Shown here: positions 1-8,137 of the stretch, piece after piece
How the letters are laid out: each line of letters opens with the position of its first letter
Position numbering within the stretch: position 1 is the first letter of the stretch
DNA from: Alphaproteobacteria bacterium
Lineage (GTDB): Bacteria > Pseudomonadota > Alphaproteobacteria > GCA-2731375
Length of the DNA stretch: 33,920 nt
Direction: 5' to 3'
NCBI GenBank assembly: GCA_030747035.1
Contig: JASLLM010000018.1
Location: forward strand, 1-33,920
Translations under genes and position numbers: made by a program
The notes under the pieces: generated by a model
Told to the model about the DNA's origin: nothing
Database searches by the model: none
Seen by the model: only the letters and a program-made list of their open reading frames with translations

Positions 1-48
1 AGACCAGACAAAATAGCCTCAATCACCCGGAGAGAATGGGCGATCGTG

Positions 49-741
49 TCATGACTTATGGCGACTGGTATCAGAGGTGCTCTCGGTCGAGGTGTCGGAA
101 GTACTCTCCGTCGATGTGTCCGATGTGCTTTCCGTCGTGGTGTCCGAGGTGGCCTGGGTCGCGGTATCCGATATTTCTTGTGTCGTGGATGTTGTATCGG
201 ACAGGGCTTGCGTGGTTTCACTGCTTACCGTCGTACCCTCGGTGACCGTCAATGTATCGCCCACGGTGACCGTGGTATTGCCGGCCTCCACCGTCCAAAC
301 GGCCTTCACCGGTTCCAGGGTTTTCACATACAGATCCAGCGCCTCTTTCTTGTTCAGGTTAAGGTTTTGCGTGACCTCGCAAGTCCGGAAGAAGAATTCC
401 CGCGCCATCAGCACCGCCGGCGTCCGGCCGGACATTTCCTCTTCCTCGCTATCCTCTGAATCGCCCGCCCTGTCGGCCTGATTGTTGTTCACCTGGACCA
501 GTGAAATGGAGAAATCCATTTCATCCGCCTGATCAAAGGCTGCATCTGGTTGCGCCATGGCACAGGTAAAAAAATCGCCCTGCTTCTGGTGAACATAGGA
601 ATGCGCCAGGCTTGCCGTATTGGAAATGACGGTCCTGCCCTGAAGTTCAGTGACGTGGGGCGTGGGTTCAAACGCCGCCGCGCAGCCAACAACGGGAAGC
701 AGCAAAACGAAGGCCGCGGTCCTGGAACCAAATGTTTTCAT
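49..741 (-). CDS. Ser/Thr-rich repeat lipoprotein, function unknown
   Basis: I do not recognise a family. The N-terminus is a lipoprotein signal peptide: positive residues, a short hydrophobic stretch and a lipobox VVGC, with the predicted lipidated Cys at residue 20. The protein is therefore probably anchored to the inner or outer membrane on the periplasmic side. A globular part follows (about residues 25-150) with an acidic EDSEEEE patch near residue 100. The last 60 or so residues are almost only Ser, Thr, Asp, Glu, Gln and Ala, with repeated TSDTSTES-like octamers encoded by 24-bp tandem repeats, and the protein ends RHKS. Such tails are usually flexible spacers or glycosylation-prone stalks, but that is inference. 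The start at 741 gives a complete signal peptide. The gene is divergent from the glyoxalase gene, and its downstream neighbour lies outside the window. Confidence 0.7.
   Translation of the reverse strand: MKTFGSRTAAFVLLLPVVGCAAAFEPTPHVTELQGRTVISNTASLAHSYVHQKQGDFFTCAMAQPDAAFDQADEMDFSISLVQVNNNQADRAGDSEDSEEEEMSGRTPAVLMAREFFFRTCEVTQNLNLNKKEALDLYVKTLEPVKAVWTVEAGNTTVTVGDTLTVTEGTTVSSETTQALSDTTSTTQEISDTATQATSDTTTESTSDTSTESTSDTSTESTSDTSRHKS
74..169. repeat. 24-bp tandem repeat in the lipoprotein tail
   Basis: Four consecutive 24-bp units (74-97, 98-121, 122-145, 146-169) can be aligned. The first three are close copies and the fourth is more diverged. A decayed fifth unit follows. Each unit encodes eight residues rich in Ser, Thr, Asp and Glu. 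Because the unit is a multiple of three, copy-number change would lengthen or shorten the tail without a frameshift. Confidence 0.75.
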
Positions 742-1021
742 CGCGCCAATTACTCTTGCCTCGATTATTCCGGCTTGCGGGCCAATTTAACCATGAATGG
801 CGCATGCAAGGAAAGATTAGATGGTTCATGCCAACGGGCCCAAGGGGCTGCGGGGCGGAGGCATGGCGGGTTATTCGAGTATGGACTTGCTTGATTTGCT
901 TCAATATCATGAACACGGCAGCTCAGGATCAGCCGATGTTTTCTAGCTGCATCTCCTTCTTGCATGACCATAAGTTGTTGTGCTGCATACTTTTTTTTGA
1001 ACACAGGAAGCGGGTGCTCCC

Positions 1022-1462
1022 ATGCGATATCTTCACACCATGGTTCGCGTATCAAACCTTGATGACACGCTGAATTTCTTCTGCAACTTGCTGGGCATGG
1101 TCGAAGTGCGCCGGGTGGAAAGCGAAAAGGGCCGCTATACCAATATCTTCCTCGCCGCCTCAGTCGATGAGGATGCCGCCAGGGAAACCCGGGCGCCAAC
1201 CCTGGAACTGACCTACAACTGGGACCCGGAAGATTACACGGGCGGGCGCAATTTCGGCCATCTGGCCTATCAGGTGGACAATATCTACGACACCTGTCAA
1301 AGCCTGATGGACGCGGGCATTACCATTAACCGGCCGCCCCGCGACGGCTACATGGCCTTTATCCGCACCCCGGACAATATCTCGATCGAACTGTTGCAGA
1401 CCGGCGATGCTCTGCCCGCGCAAGAGCCCTGGGCATCCATGGAAAATACCGGCAGCTGGTAG
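1022..1462 (+). CDS. gloA: glyoxalase I (lactoylglutathione lyase)
   Basis: Glyoxalase I converts the hemithioacetal of methylglyoxal and glutathione to S-lactoylglutathione in the cytoplasm. The 146-residue protein is the usual length for a bacterial GloA and has the two beta-alpha-beta-beta-beta modules of the VOC fold. The four expected metal ligands are visible: His5 in RYLHTM, a Glu in TLELTYN, a His in FGHLAYQV and a Glu in ISIELL near the end of the second module. The typical GRNFGHLA segment is also present. An AGGAAG ribosome-binding site at 1005-1010 supports the ATG at 1022. The gene converges with the luciferase-like oxidoreductase 22 bp downstream. A glutathione transferase-like gene elsewhere in the window fits a glutathione-using cell. 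Confidence 0.95.
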   Translation: MRYLHTMVRVSNLDDTLNFFCNLLGMVEVRRVESEKGRYTNIFLAASVDEDAARETRAPTLELTYNWDPEDYTGGRNFGHLAYQVDNIYDTCQSLMDAGITINRPPRDGYMAFIRTPDNISIELLQTGDALPAQEPWASMENTGSW

Positions 1463-1484
1463 GGCAGGTTTTCTCCAATCCAGT

Positions 1485-2339
1485 CTAGCCGCGTATTGTT
1501 TCGACCAGCCGGGTGATCTTGTCCAGGCGGGGCAGGACGTCGTCTTCCGGCGCGGCCTTGATGCCGAAGATGCAGCGCGTCACCCCGGCCTTGGCCAGTT
1601 TTTCGATTGCCCCCGGATCACGGGGTGTGCCGAAGGTGGTGATCGGATAGGGTTCGCGCCCATCGGCTTGAGCCAGGGCGGCCAGTTCCGCCATGCGCTC
1701 CGCCTTGAGGCTGAACTGATTGCCCTCCGCCGCCAGCATGGGAATCCAGCCATCACCGTAACGCCGGATCCGGCCAAAGGTGCCCGCCGCGTCGCCGCCG
1801 ACAAAAACCGGCGGGTAGGGCTTCTGCACCGGTTTCGGCCAGGATTGAATACGCTCGAACTTCACGAACTCACCGTCATAGCTCGCCTCGTCCTGGGTCC
1901 AGATCTCCCGCATGGCTTCGATGCGCTCCCGCGCCACCTTCCAGCGGCGGTTCCAGGGAATGCCGTGGTTTTCCAATTCCTCCCGGTTCCAGCCGCCGCC
2001 GATGCCGAAATCAACCCGTCCGCCCGAGATGTGATCGAGGCTGGCGACTTCCTTGGCGGTGATGATCGGGTCGCGCTCTACCACCAGGCAGATCCCGGTG
2101 CCAAGACGGATGCGCTTGGTTACCGCCGCCGCCGCCGTCAGGCTCAGAAACATATCCACATTGTGGGAATAGTCGGGCGGCAGATCGCCGCCCAGGGTGA
2201 ACTGGCTGTCGCGGCTGGCCGGGATGTGGGTGTGGTCGGGTACGAACAGCGCGTCCAGGCCGCGTGCCTCAACCGCGACGGCCAGGTCCGCCGCCTGCAT
2301 CGAATAGTCCGTCGCGAACATACAAATTCCGAATTCCAT
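1485..2339 (-). CDS. LLM-class (luciferase-like) flavin or F420-dependent oxidoreductase
   Basis: The protein is a TIM-barrel oxidoreductase of the bacterial luciferase-like superfamily, about 284 residues. It begins MEFGICMF and carries the family pattern of VPDHTHIP near residue 35, RIRLGTGICLVVERDP near residue 80, LDHISGGRVDFGIGGGWN near residue 105, and a PPVFVGG segment after the middle. It resembles the set annotated as F420-dependent, but the cofactor (FMN or F420) cannot be told from the sequence by eye, and the substrate is unknown. A GGAGG at 2345-2349 favours ATG at 2339; an adjacent ATG at 2342 is the alternative. A longer in-frame start at 2495 would overlap the divergent hydrolase gene, and its extra N-terminus does not look like family sequence. 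Confidence 0.88.
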   Translation of the reverse strand: MEFGICMFATDYSMQAADLAVAVEARGLDALFVPDHTHIPASRDSQFTLGGDLPPDYSHNVDMFLSLTAAAAVTKRIRLGTGICLVVERDPIITAKEVASLDHISGGRVDFGIGGGWNREELENHGIPWNRRWKVARERIEAMREIWTQDEASYDGEFVKFERIQSWPKPVQKPYPPVFVGGDAAGTFGRIRRYGDGWIPMLAAEGNQFSLKAERMAELAALAQADGREPYPITTFGTPRDPGAIEKLAKAGVTRCIFGIKAAPEDDVLPRLDKITRLVETIRG

Positions 2340-2478
2340 CATCGCCTCCGCTGGCATATCCTTATGCAAGAGCGGGAACGACACTATCAGGTAGCGTAGC
2401 TTTCGACCAATTGCAGACGTCGACCCGTTAACATGCCATACTGGCTGAAATGAAATTATCAATGGGAAGTGCGCGATC

Positions 2479-3150
2479 ATGGGAACAAACCTCACCTTAA
2501 CCGCCAGTGATGGCCATGGCTTCGGCGCCTACCGCGCGGACCCGTCGGGCGCGGCCCGGGGCGGCATTGTCGTCATTCAGGAGATCTTTGGCGTCAACGA
2601 TCATATTCGCGAGGTCTGCGACGGCTTTGCCGCGGATGGATATCTGGCCATCGCGCCGGCCTTGTACGACCGTACCGACAACAAGAACTGCGAACTGGGC
2701 TACACGCCGGAGGATATCGCCGTTGGCCGCGATCTGAAGGACGCCTTCTCGTGGGATCTTTGCATGCTTGATATAAAAGCCGTGGTCGATGTGATGACGG
2801 GCGAAGGCCTGAAAATCGGCACCGTCGGTTATTGCTGGGGCGGCACGATATCCTATCTGGCCGGCACCCGCCTGCCGGTGGCGGCGTCCGTGGTCTATTA
2901 CGGCGGTCAGATCATGCCCTACGTGAACGAAAAAGAAGGCTGCCCCATGCTGATGCATTTCGGCGAGCATGATGCCGGCATCCCCCTGGATGACGTGAAG
3001 GCGATCAGCGAGGCCCATCCGGACGCGGATGTGCACATTTATGATGCCGATCATGGCTTCAACTGTAATCATCGCGGCAGCTACAACGAAGCGGCGGCAA
3101 TCCTGGCCCGCCAGCGCACCATGGAGCTGTACGGCCAACAAGTGGGCTAG
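2479..3150 (+). CDS. dienelactone hydrolase family protein
   Basis: This is an alpha/beta-hydrolase of the dienelactone hydrolase (carboxymethylenebutenolidase) family, 223 residues. The catalytic triad is complete: Cys119 in GYCWGG, Asp165 in GEHDAGIP and His192 in DADHGFNC. The substrate-pocket segment VIQEIFGVNDHIR near residues 33-45 is also typical. Family members open lactone rings during aromatic breakdown, but many homologues stand alone and act on other esters. No ring-cleavage genes are nearby, so the substrate is open. A GGGAAG at 2464-2469 sets the ATG. The gene is divergent from the luciferase-like oxidoreductase, and a shared promoter region of about 140 bp lies between them. 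Confidence 0.93.
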   Translation: MGTNLTLTASDGHGFGAYRADPSGAARGGIVVIQEIFGVNDHIREVCDGFAADGYLAIAPALYDRTDNKNCELGYTPEDIAVGRDLKDAFSWDLCMLDIKAVVDVMTGEGLKIGTVGYCWGGTISYLAGTRLPVAASVVYYGGQIMPYVNEKEGCPMLMHFGEHDAGIPLDDVKAISEAHPDADVHIYDADHGFNCNHRGSYNEAAAILARQRTMELYGQQVG

Positions 3151-3244
3151 AACACTTCGCTTCACGTCTGGGTGAGACGTCGACACATCAACGTGGCTTT
3201 TCCTTATGATTGGCTGAACCGCCAACCATGGGGGAGGTCATGCC

Positions 3245-3730
3245 ATGCCATCTATTCGGAATTTGCGGCGGGCTTTGGTGCTATTTGTCGTTCTCGCCCT
3301 GCTGCCGCTGCCCGGACAGGCGGACCAGGGCTATCCCCACGACGGCATGCAGGTACTGGCCTCGCAAAAGAACTTCAAGGCCCTGTTCAATGATCTCGAT
3401 GCGGCGGTGCGCAAACACCGCATGGGTGTCGTGGCCCGCGCCTCCGCCTCAATGGGCGCGGCGCGGCGGGGCATCGAGATTCCCGGCAATGCGGTCTATG
3501 GCGTCTTCAGAAACGATTTTGCCGTGCGCATGCTGCGCGCCAGCGTGGCGGCGGGAATAGAGGCGCCGCTGCGATTTTATCTGACACAGAATGCCGACGG
3601 CACGGCGCGGCTCAGCTATCGCCGCCCCTCCGCCGTGTTCAAGCCCTACGGCAGCGCCGAACTTGACGCCATGGCCGGCGAACTGGACGTGATTTTCGCC
3701 AAGATCGCCAGGGATGCCGTGGCTGATTAG
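3245..3730 (+). CDS. secreted DUF302 domain protein
   Basis: The protein has 161 residues. The first 26 or so form a Sec signal peptide (Arg-rich start, LVLFVVLALLPL core, predicted cleavage after GQA), so the mature protein is likely periplasmic. The remainder matches the DUF302 pattern: an N-terminal strand and helix (NFKALFNDLDAAVRKHRMGV), then VYGVFRNDFAVRML, a PLRFYLTQNADG segment and a YRRPS turn. The molecular function of DUF302 is unknown. A strong GGGGAGG just upstream (3231-3237) supports the ATG at 3245 rather than the out-of-frame ATG at 3240. The stop overlaps the convergent pit stop by 4 bp. Confidence 0.82.
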   Translation: MPSIRNLRRALVLFVVLALLPLPGQADQGYPHDGMQVLASQKNFKALFNDLDAAVRKHRMGVVARASASMGAARRGIEIPGNAVYGVFRNDFAVRMLRASVAAGIEAPLRFYLTQNADGTARLSYRRPSAVFKPYGSAELDAMAGELDVIFAKIARDAVAD

Positions 3731-5205
3731 AGGCCCTGAACGGCCTGCAGGATCCAGAAGATTACGCCGGCGATGATGGCGGAGGCGGGCACGGTGATAA
3801 CCCAGGCGGCGGCGATGGTCATCAGGTGCGAGCGGCGCACCAGTTTGCGGCGCAGGGCCCTTTCCTGCAGATCTTCAGGATCGATCTTCTTACGCGCCTC
3901 GCCATAGCGGCCATGGTTGATATGGGTGCGCCGGGCGGTCTGCCATTCCCGGTAGAACCCGACGCCGAAGACGGCGCCGACGGCAATATGGGTCGAACTG
4001 ACGGGCAGGCCCAAGGCCGAGGCGATAATTACCGTGATCGCCGCCGACAGGGCCACGCAGTAGGCCCGCATGGGGTTCATCTTGGTAATCTGCTGGCCCA
4101 CGGTACGGATCAATTTGGGCCCGAACAGCAGCAGTCCCGCCGATATGCCGGCGGCGCCGATAAACATGACCCAGGGCGGGATGTCGACCTTGGCCGCCAC
4201 CTGACCGGATTCAGCCGCCCCGACGATGGCCGCAAGGGGACCGACCGCATTTGCCACGTCGTTGGAACCATGGGCGAAAGACAACAGGGCGGCGGAGCAG
4301 ATCAATGGAATGGTAAACAGGGAGCGCACGGATTTGTTCCGGTTCTCCATGCCCTCCGCCTGACGCTGGATCAAGGGATTGACGATCATATAGGTGATGG
4401 CAAAGATCACGACGCCAATCGCCGTTATGGTCCAGCCGTCGGGCCGCCAGACCCGTTTCAGGCCCTTCATGACCAGATAGGCGGAAAAGACGCCGGCCAT
4501 GATGGCGACCAGGATCGGCACCCAACGCTTGGCGCCGGCAATCTTGTCATCTCGATAGATGATATTGGCCTTGATGAAGGCCAGGAAAATGGCCGCAATG
4601 ACGCCGCCCATGACCGGCGAAATGACCCACGATGCCGCGATCATGCCCATTTTCGGCCAGTTGATGACGCTGAAGCCGACGGCGGCGATACCCGCCCCGA
4701 TGACCCCGCCAACGATGGAATGGGTGGTCGAAACCGGCGCGTTCAACATGGTCGCGATATTGACCCATAGGGCGGCGGCCAGCAGTGCCGACAGCATGCT
4801 CCAGATAAACAGATCGGAACTCGGAAAATCGTCCGGCGCGATGATGCCCTTGGATATGGTGTTGACGACGTCGCCGCCCGCGACAATGGCGCCCATGGCT
4901 TCGAAGATCGAGGCAATGATCAATGCCCCCATCATCGTCAGGGCACGGGAGCCGACCGCCGCGCCGACGTTGTTGGCCACGTCATTGGCGCCGATATTCA
5001 ACGCCATGTAGCCGCCGATGATGCCGGCGACAATAATGACGATGCGCTGTTCCCCACCCGCGCTGGCAATCGTTACGCCAACCCAGACAACCAGCAGAAA
5101 CAGCAAGGCCAGGCCCAATTTGGTAACCGGTCGGGCCTGCTCTATCGTCGCGGCGCCAATCCGGTCGAATTTGGCCAGATCCTTGCTGAGTGTCTCTTTA
5201 TACAT
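3727..5205 (-). CDS. pit: inorganic phosphate transporter, Pit/PHO4 family
   Basis: This is a low-affinity phosphate permease of the inner membrane, driven by an ion gradient. The 492 residues contain both inverted signature repeats of the family: GANDVAN (72-78) and GSNDVAN (313-319), each followed by a glycine-rich helix, plus the paired PVSTTH (157-162) and PVSSTH (401-406) motifs. About ten to twelve hydrophobic segments are visible. A charged cytoplasmic loop (about 420-460) precedes the last helix. The family is well recognised; whether the ion is H+ or Na+ is not decidable here. No PhoU-like or DUF47 partner gene is adjacent. The 3' end overlaps that of the convergent DUF302 gene, and a mosaic palindrome lies upstream. 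Confidence 0.95.
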   Translation of the reverse strand: MYKETLSKDLAKFDRIGAATIEQARPVTKLGLALLFLLVVWVGVTIASAGGEQRIVIIVAGIIGGYMALNIGANDVANNVGAAVGSRALTMMGALIIASIFEAMGAIVAGGDVVNTISKGIIAPDDFPSSDLFIWSMLSALLAAALWVNIATMLNAPVSTTHSIVGGVIGAGIAAVGFSVINWPKMGMIAASWVISPVMGGVIAAIFLAFIKANIIYRDDKIAGAKRWVPILVAIMAGVFSAYLVMKGLKRVWRPDGWTITAIGVVIFAITYMIVNPLIQRQAEGMENRNKSVRSLFTIPLICSAALLSFAHGSNDVANAVGPLAAIVGAAESGQVAAKVDIPPWVMFIGAAGISAGLLLFGPKLIRTVGQQITKMNPMRAYCVALSAAITVIIASALGLPVSSTHIAVGAVFGVGFYREWQTARRTHINHGRYGEARKKIDPEDLQERALRRKLVRRSHLMTIAAAWVITVPASAIIAGVIFWILQAVQGL

Positions 5206-5238
5206 TGCGCCCCCGCGTCAACATCCCCAACGTCCCCC

Positions 5239-5343
5239 CTAGAGCATTTCCGAATAGGAAATGCTCAGACTCTTAAGAATAGAGCAATTTTTCCTATCAC
5301 TTAGAATCGCCTTGCGACTCACATTGGATCGGAATTGCTCTAG
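5239..5343. repeat. RIME-like mosaic palindromic repeat, copy 1
   Basis: The 105-bp element is bounded by CTAGAGCA (5239-5246) and its reverse complement TGCTCTAG (5336-5343). Inside are a perfect 10-bp stem, GAGCATTTCC (5242-5251) with GGAAATGCTC (5257-5266) around a 5-nt loop, and a longer second arm pair, AGAGCAATT (5281-5289) with AATTGCTCT (5333-5341). The two-palindrome, roughly 100-bp design recalls the RIME class of alphaproteobacterial intergenic repeats. It occupies the gap between pit and pckA. A related copy lies at 33305-33401. Confidence 0.75.
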
Positions 5344-5466
5344 ACGGACGTGGAGGAACCCTCAACGCCGCCGAACATGGGCGAAAAATTAGGGGACGGC
5401 GCGGCAAACTCCAATGCGGCAGATGGCCACACCTGGCGCCGCGGCACTGTCGCCCCGTGGCGGGCG

Positions 5467-7074
5467 CTAGGCGGCTTTTGGCGCGGCCGCCTTGACGCTA
5501 TCGTCCACGTGAGTTTCATACTGGGCAAAATTATCGCGGAAGCGGGCAACCAAATCCTGCGCCTGGACATCATAGGCCCCGCCATCCGCCCAGGTACTGC
5601 GCGGATCGAGAATTTCGCTCGGCACGCCGGGACATGATTCGGGAACCATCAATCCGAAATTCTCGTCCGTGCGGAAAGGTACATCGCCCAGTTGACCTTC
5701 CAGCGCCGCACTCAAGAGGGCCCGGGTATGCTGGATCGGCATGCGGTATCCGGTGCCGTAGATGCCACCGGTCCAGCCGGTATTCACCAACCAGCAGTTG
5801 ACGCCATGGGTGGCGATGCGTTCGCGCAGCATATTGCCGTAGACGGCCGGGTGGCGCGGCATGAACGGCGCGCCAAAGCAGGTCGAGAAAGTCGCCTGAG
5901 GCTCGCTGCCAACGCCCTTTTCCGTACCGGCCACCTTGGCGGTATAGCCGGACAGGAAATGATACATCGCCTGTTCCGGTGTCAGACGGGAGAGGGGCGG
6001 CAGCACGCCGAAGGCATCAGCAGTCAGCATGACGACGTTGCGCGGATGCCCGGCGGTACCGGAGACCGCGATGTTCGGAATAAAATCCAAGGGGTAGGAG
6101 GCACGGGTATTTTCCGTATGGCGGCCGTCGTCCAGGTCCAGGATACGGCTGTCGGGATCCATCACCACATTTTCCAGCACCGTGCCGAAGCGCCGGGTGG
6201 TGGCGAAGATCTCGGGCTCCGCCTCGGCCGAAAGATTGATCACCTTGGCATAGCAACCACCCTCGAAATTGAACAGGCCGTTCTCGCCCCAGCCATGTTC
6301 ATCATCGCCAACCAGTTGCCGGTTGGGATCGGCTGACAGGGTCGTCTTACCCGTGCCCGAGAGACCAAAGAAAATGGCGGAGCCGCCGTCCGCGCCCACA
6401 TTGACCGAGCAATGCATGGGCAGAACGCCGTCCGCCGGCAGCAAATAGTTCAGTATCGAAAACACCGATTTCTTGATCTCGCCGGCATAGGAGGTGCCGC
6501 CGATCAAAACCATGCGCCGCTCGAACGAGGCCAGAATATAGGTGCCCGTGCGCAGGCCCGGAGTTCCCGACGGCGCTTCCAGGCTTGGCGCCTGCATGAT
6601 GGTGAATTGGGGCTGGAAGCTGGCCAGTTCCTCCGCCGTCGGCTGGATAAACATATTGCGGGCAAACAGCGTATGCCAAGCCTGCTCTGTAATGATGCGC
6701 ACGCCGAGACGGTGTGCCTTGTCGGCGCCGGCCCAGACATCCTGGACGTACAGATCCTTGCCTTCATAATGGGCCAGATGCGCCTTCAGGATGGCATCGA
6801 ATTCACCGGCCTCAATCGGCTTGTTGACCGAACCCCAGTCGATATCCGCCTCGTTCTCCGCCTCGCGGACAATGAATTTATCGTTGGCTGAACGGCCTGT
6901 ATGCACACCGGTACGGCAAACCAGGGCACCGCCCTCGCTCAACTCAGCCTCACCGTTGGCCAGGGCCATTTGATACAGCGCCGGGGTTGCCAGATTCCAA
7001 TACTCAGTACCAGGATTGTTGATGCCTTGCGTGTTCAGCCCATGGCGGCTGACGTTAGCTCCGATTTGCGTCAC
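5467..7074 (-). CDS. pckA: ATP-dependent phosphoenolpyruvate carboxykinase
   Basis: PckA converts oxaloacetate and ATP to PEP, the first step of gluconeogenesis from organic acids. The 535 residues are full length. Visible motifs are [14 protein letters not shown] (54-67), the [12 protein letters not shown] substrate and metal segment (192-203), the kinase-1a P-loop GLSGTGKTT (237-245), and the metal-binding GDDEHGW (256-262). The start codon is GTG at 7074-7072, set by AGGAG (7085-7081) six bases upstream. In many alphaproteobacteria pckA lies directly beside chvI-chvG. Here a HugZ-like gene and a MATE gene lie between them. Confidence 0.97.
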   Translation of the reverse strand: MTQIGANVSRHGLNTQGINNPGTEYWNLATPALYQMALANGEAELSEGGALVCRTGVHTGRSANDKFIVREAENEADIDWGSVNKPIEAGEFDAILKAHLAHYEGKDLYVQDVWAGADKAHRLGVRIITEQAWHTLFARNMFIQPTAEELASFQPQFTIMQAPSLEAPSGTPGLRTGTYILASFERRMVLIGGTSYAGEIKKSVFSILNYLLPADGVLPMHCSVNVGADGGSAIFFGLSGTGKTTLSADPNRQLVGDDEHGWGENGLFNFEGGCYAKVINLSAEAEPEIFATTRRFGTVLENVVMDPDSRILDLDDGRHTENTRASYPLDFIPNIAVSGTAGHPRNVVMLTADAFGVLPPLSRLTPEQAMYHFLSGYTAKVAGTEKGVGSEPQATFSTCFGAPFMPRHPAVYGNMLRERIATHGVNCWLVNTGWTGGIYGTGYRMPIQHTRALLSAALEGQLGDVPFRTDENFGLMVPESCPGVPSEILDPRSTWADGGAYDVQAQDLVARFRDNFAQYETHVDDSVKAAAPKAA

Positions 7075-7332
7075 TACACTCTCCTAAGAGACGACGAAAT
7101 GTCCACCGGTATGAAAACCGACAGACCCTATTGTTGAACCGATTTCGGCTATTCCAATTGCGATGATGGCGCCGATGCGCCCGCCTTTGTTAATGCTGCC
7201 CCTTTGGCCAAGATAAGCGGCAATTGTTGACTAGGCAATAATGGGAAATGGCAAAAAATCACCTCTTTGCGCAAGATGCGGCAATATGGCGCAGATTGGC
7301 TCCCGATCGACTGAACGTCGCGCTGTTTCCCG

Positions 7333-8049
7333 CTATGGCTTCACCGCGGCCGCGGCGCGGGCAAGGGCGACAAGTTGCCGTCGTAGCGAATCGGCATCAT
7401 TGGCGGTTTCGCCGAAATCCAATCGCAGCACGGCGCCCTCCCGGCGCAAATCGCAGCCTTCCGGGTCACAGCCGGTCATGCGCCAGCCCGTCCCATCCGC
7501 CCCCAGCAGGTTCCGGGCATAAAGTTCCAGGCTGTCGCCGTGATCCTCGTTCATGTGCTGCACGGCATCCGCTTCCCAGGCCGCCATCCCATCCAGGTCA
7601 GGTTGCCGGAAGAGCAGGTCCCGGGCGTCAATCCATTCGATCTCGCCAAAGCCGGCGACCAGGTGGCCCCGCTCCACCGCAACCCGATAAAAGGCGAAAT
7701 CGCCGAAATCCGCATAGCCGGCGGCATCCTCATGGCGGGCCAGGAAGCGTCGCCGCAACCGCGTTTCATCACTTCGTTCCGCCCGGCCTTGAACGCTGAC
7801 CCGGGCGCCGGTCAGGGCGGAAGGCAGGCCACGGGTGCCGTCGAACAGCAACGATACCCGGTTGTCGGCCGCGATGTTGCGGCTGTGTTCGGCCAGATCC
7901 GAAAGCAGCAGAATGGGCGATGCGTCATAGTCCGCGGCCACCAGAACCAGCGAGGTAAATGGTTGGCCGTCATCGGCCATGACTGTGCCGAGGCCGGCCC
8001 AATCGTGGGCCCGCATCAGCCTTCTGGCCTTTTTCGCGCTCTGCGTCAT
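7333..8049 (-). CDS. HugZ-like pyridoxamine-5'-phosphate-oxidase-fold protein with DUF2470
   Basis: The protein has 238 residues. The N-terminal part (about 10-145) is a split-barrel FMN- or heme-binding domain of the PNPOx-like superfamily; SPILLLSDLAEHSRNI (44-59) and RVSLLFDGT (64-72) are typical. The C-terminal part (about 155-235) is a DUF2470 domain with the conserved HMNEDHGDS (165-173). The same two-domain layout is found in HugZ heme oxygenases, but many homologues are not shown to degrade heme, and the role remains open. Heme or iron handling would fit the Irr-controlled genes further along, but that is weak inference. It is divergent from the MATE gene, with a short shared upstream region. 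Confidence 0.85.
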   Translation of the reverse strand: MTQSAKKARRLMRAHDWAGLGTVMADDGQPFTSLVLVAADYDASPILLLSDLAEHSRNIAADNRVSLLFDGTRGLPSALTGARVSVQGRAERSDETRLRRRFLARHEDAAGYADFGDFAFYRVAVERGHLVAGFGEIEWIDARDLLFRQPDLDGMAAWEADAVQHMNEDHGDSLELYARNLLGADGTGWRMTGCDPEGCDLRREGAVLRLDFGETANDADSLRRQLVALARAAAAVKP

Positions 8050-8137
8050 CGCAATGTTCCGTGGCTATTGCGGCAAAAGACGAGTATAGCGCCCTGTCTA
8101 GCAATTGCCGATGCCGGGGACTCCAGGCCGCACCATC

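Noticed and set aside
1407-2399. Open frame of 330 codons on the plus strand
   Set aside because: It lies antisense to the luciferase-like oxidoreductase, whose protein motifs are clear; high G+C creates the long antisense frame.
2340-2495. N-terminal extension of the luciferase-like oxidoreductase
   Set aside because: The extra residues do not look like family sequence and overlap the divergent hydrolase start; a GGAGG precedes the shorter start.
3826-4770. Open frame of 314 codons on the plus strand
   Set aside because: It is antisense to pit and lacks any protein-like pattern.
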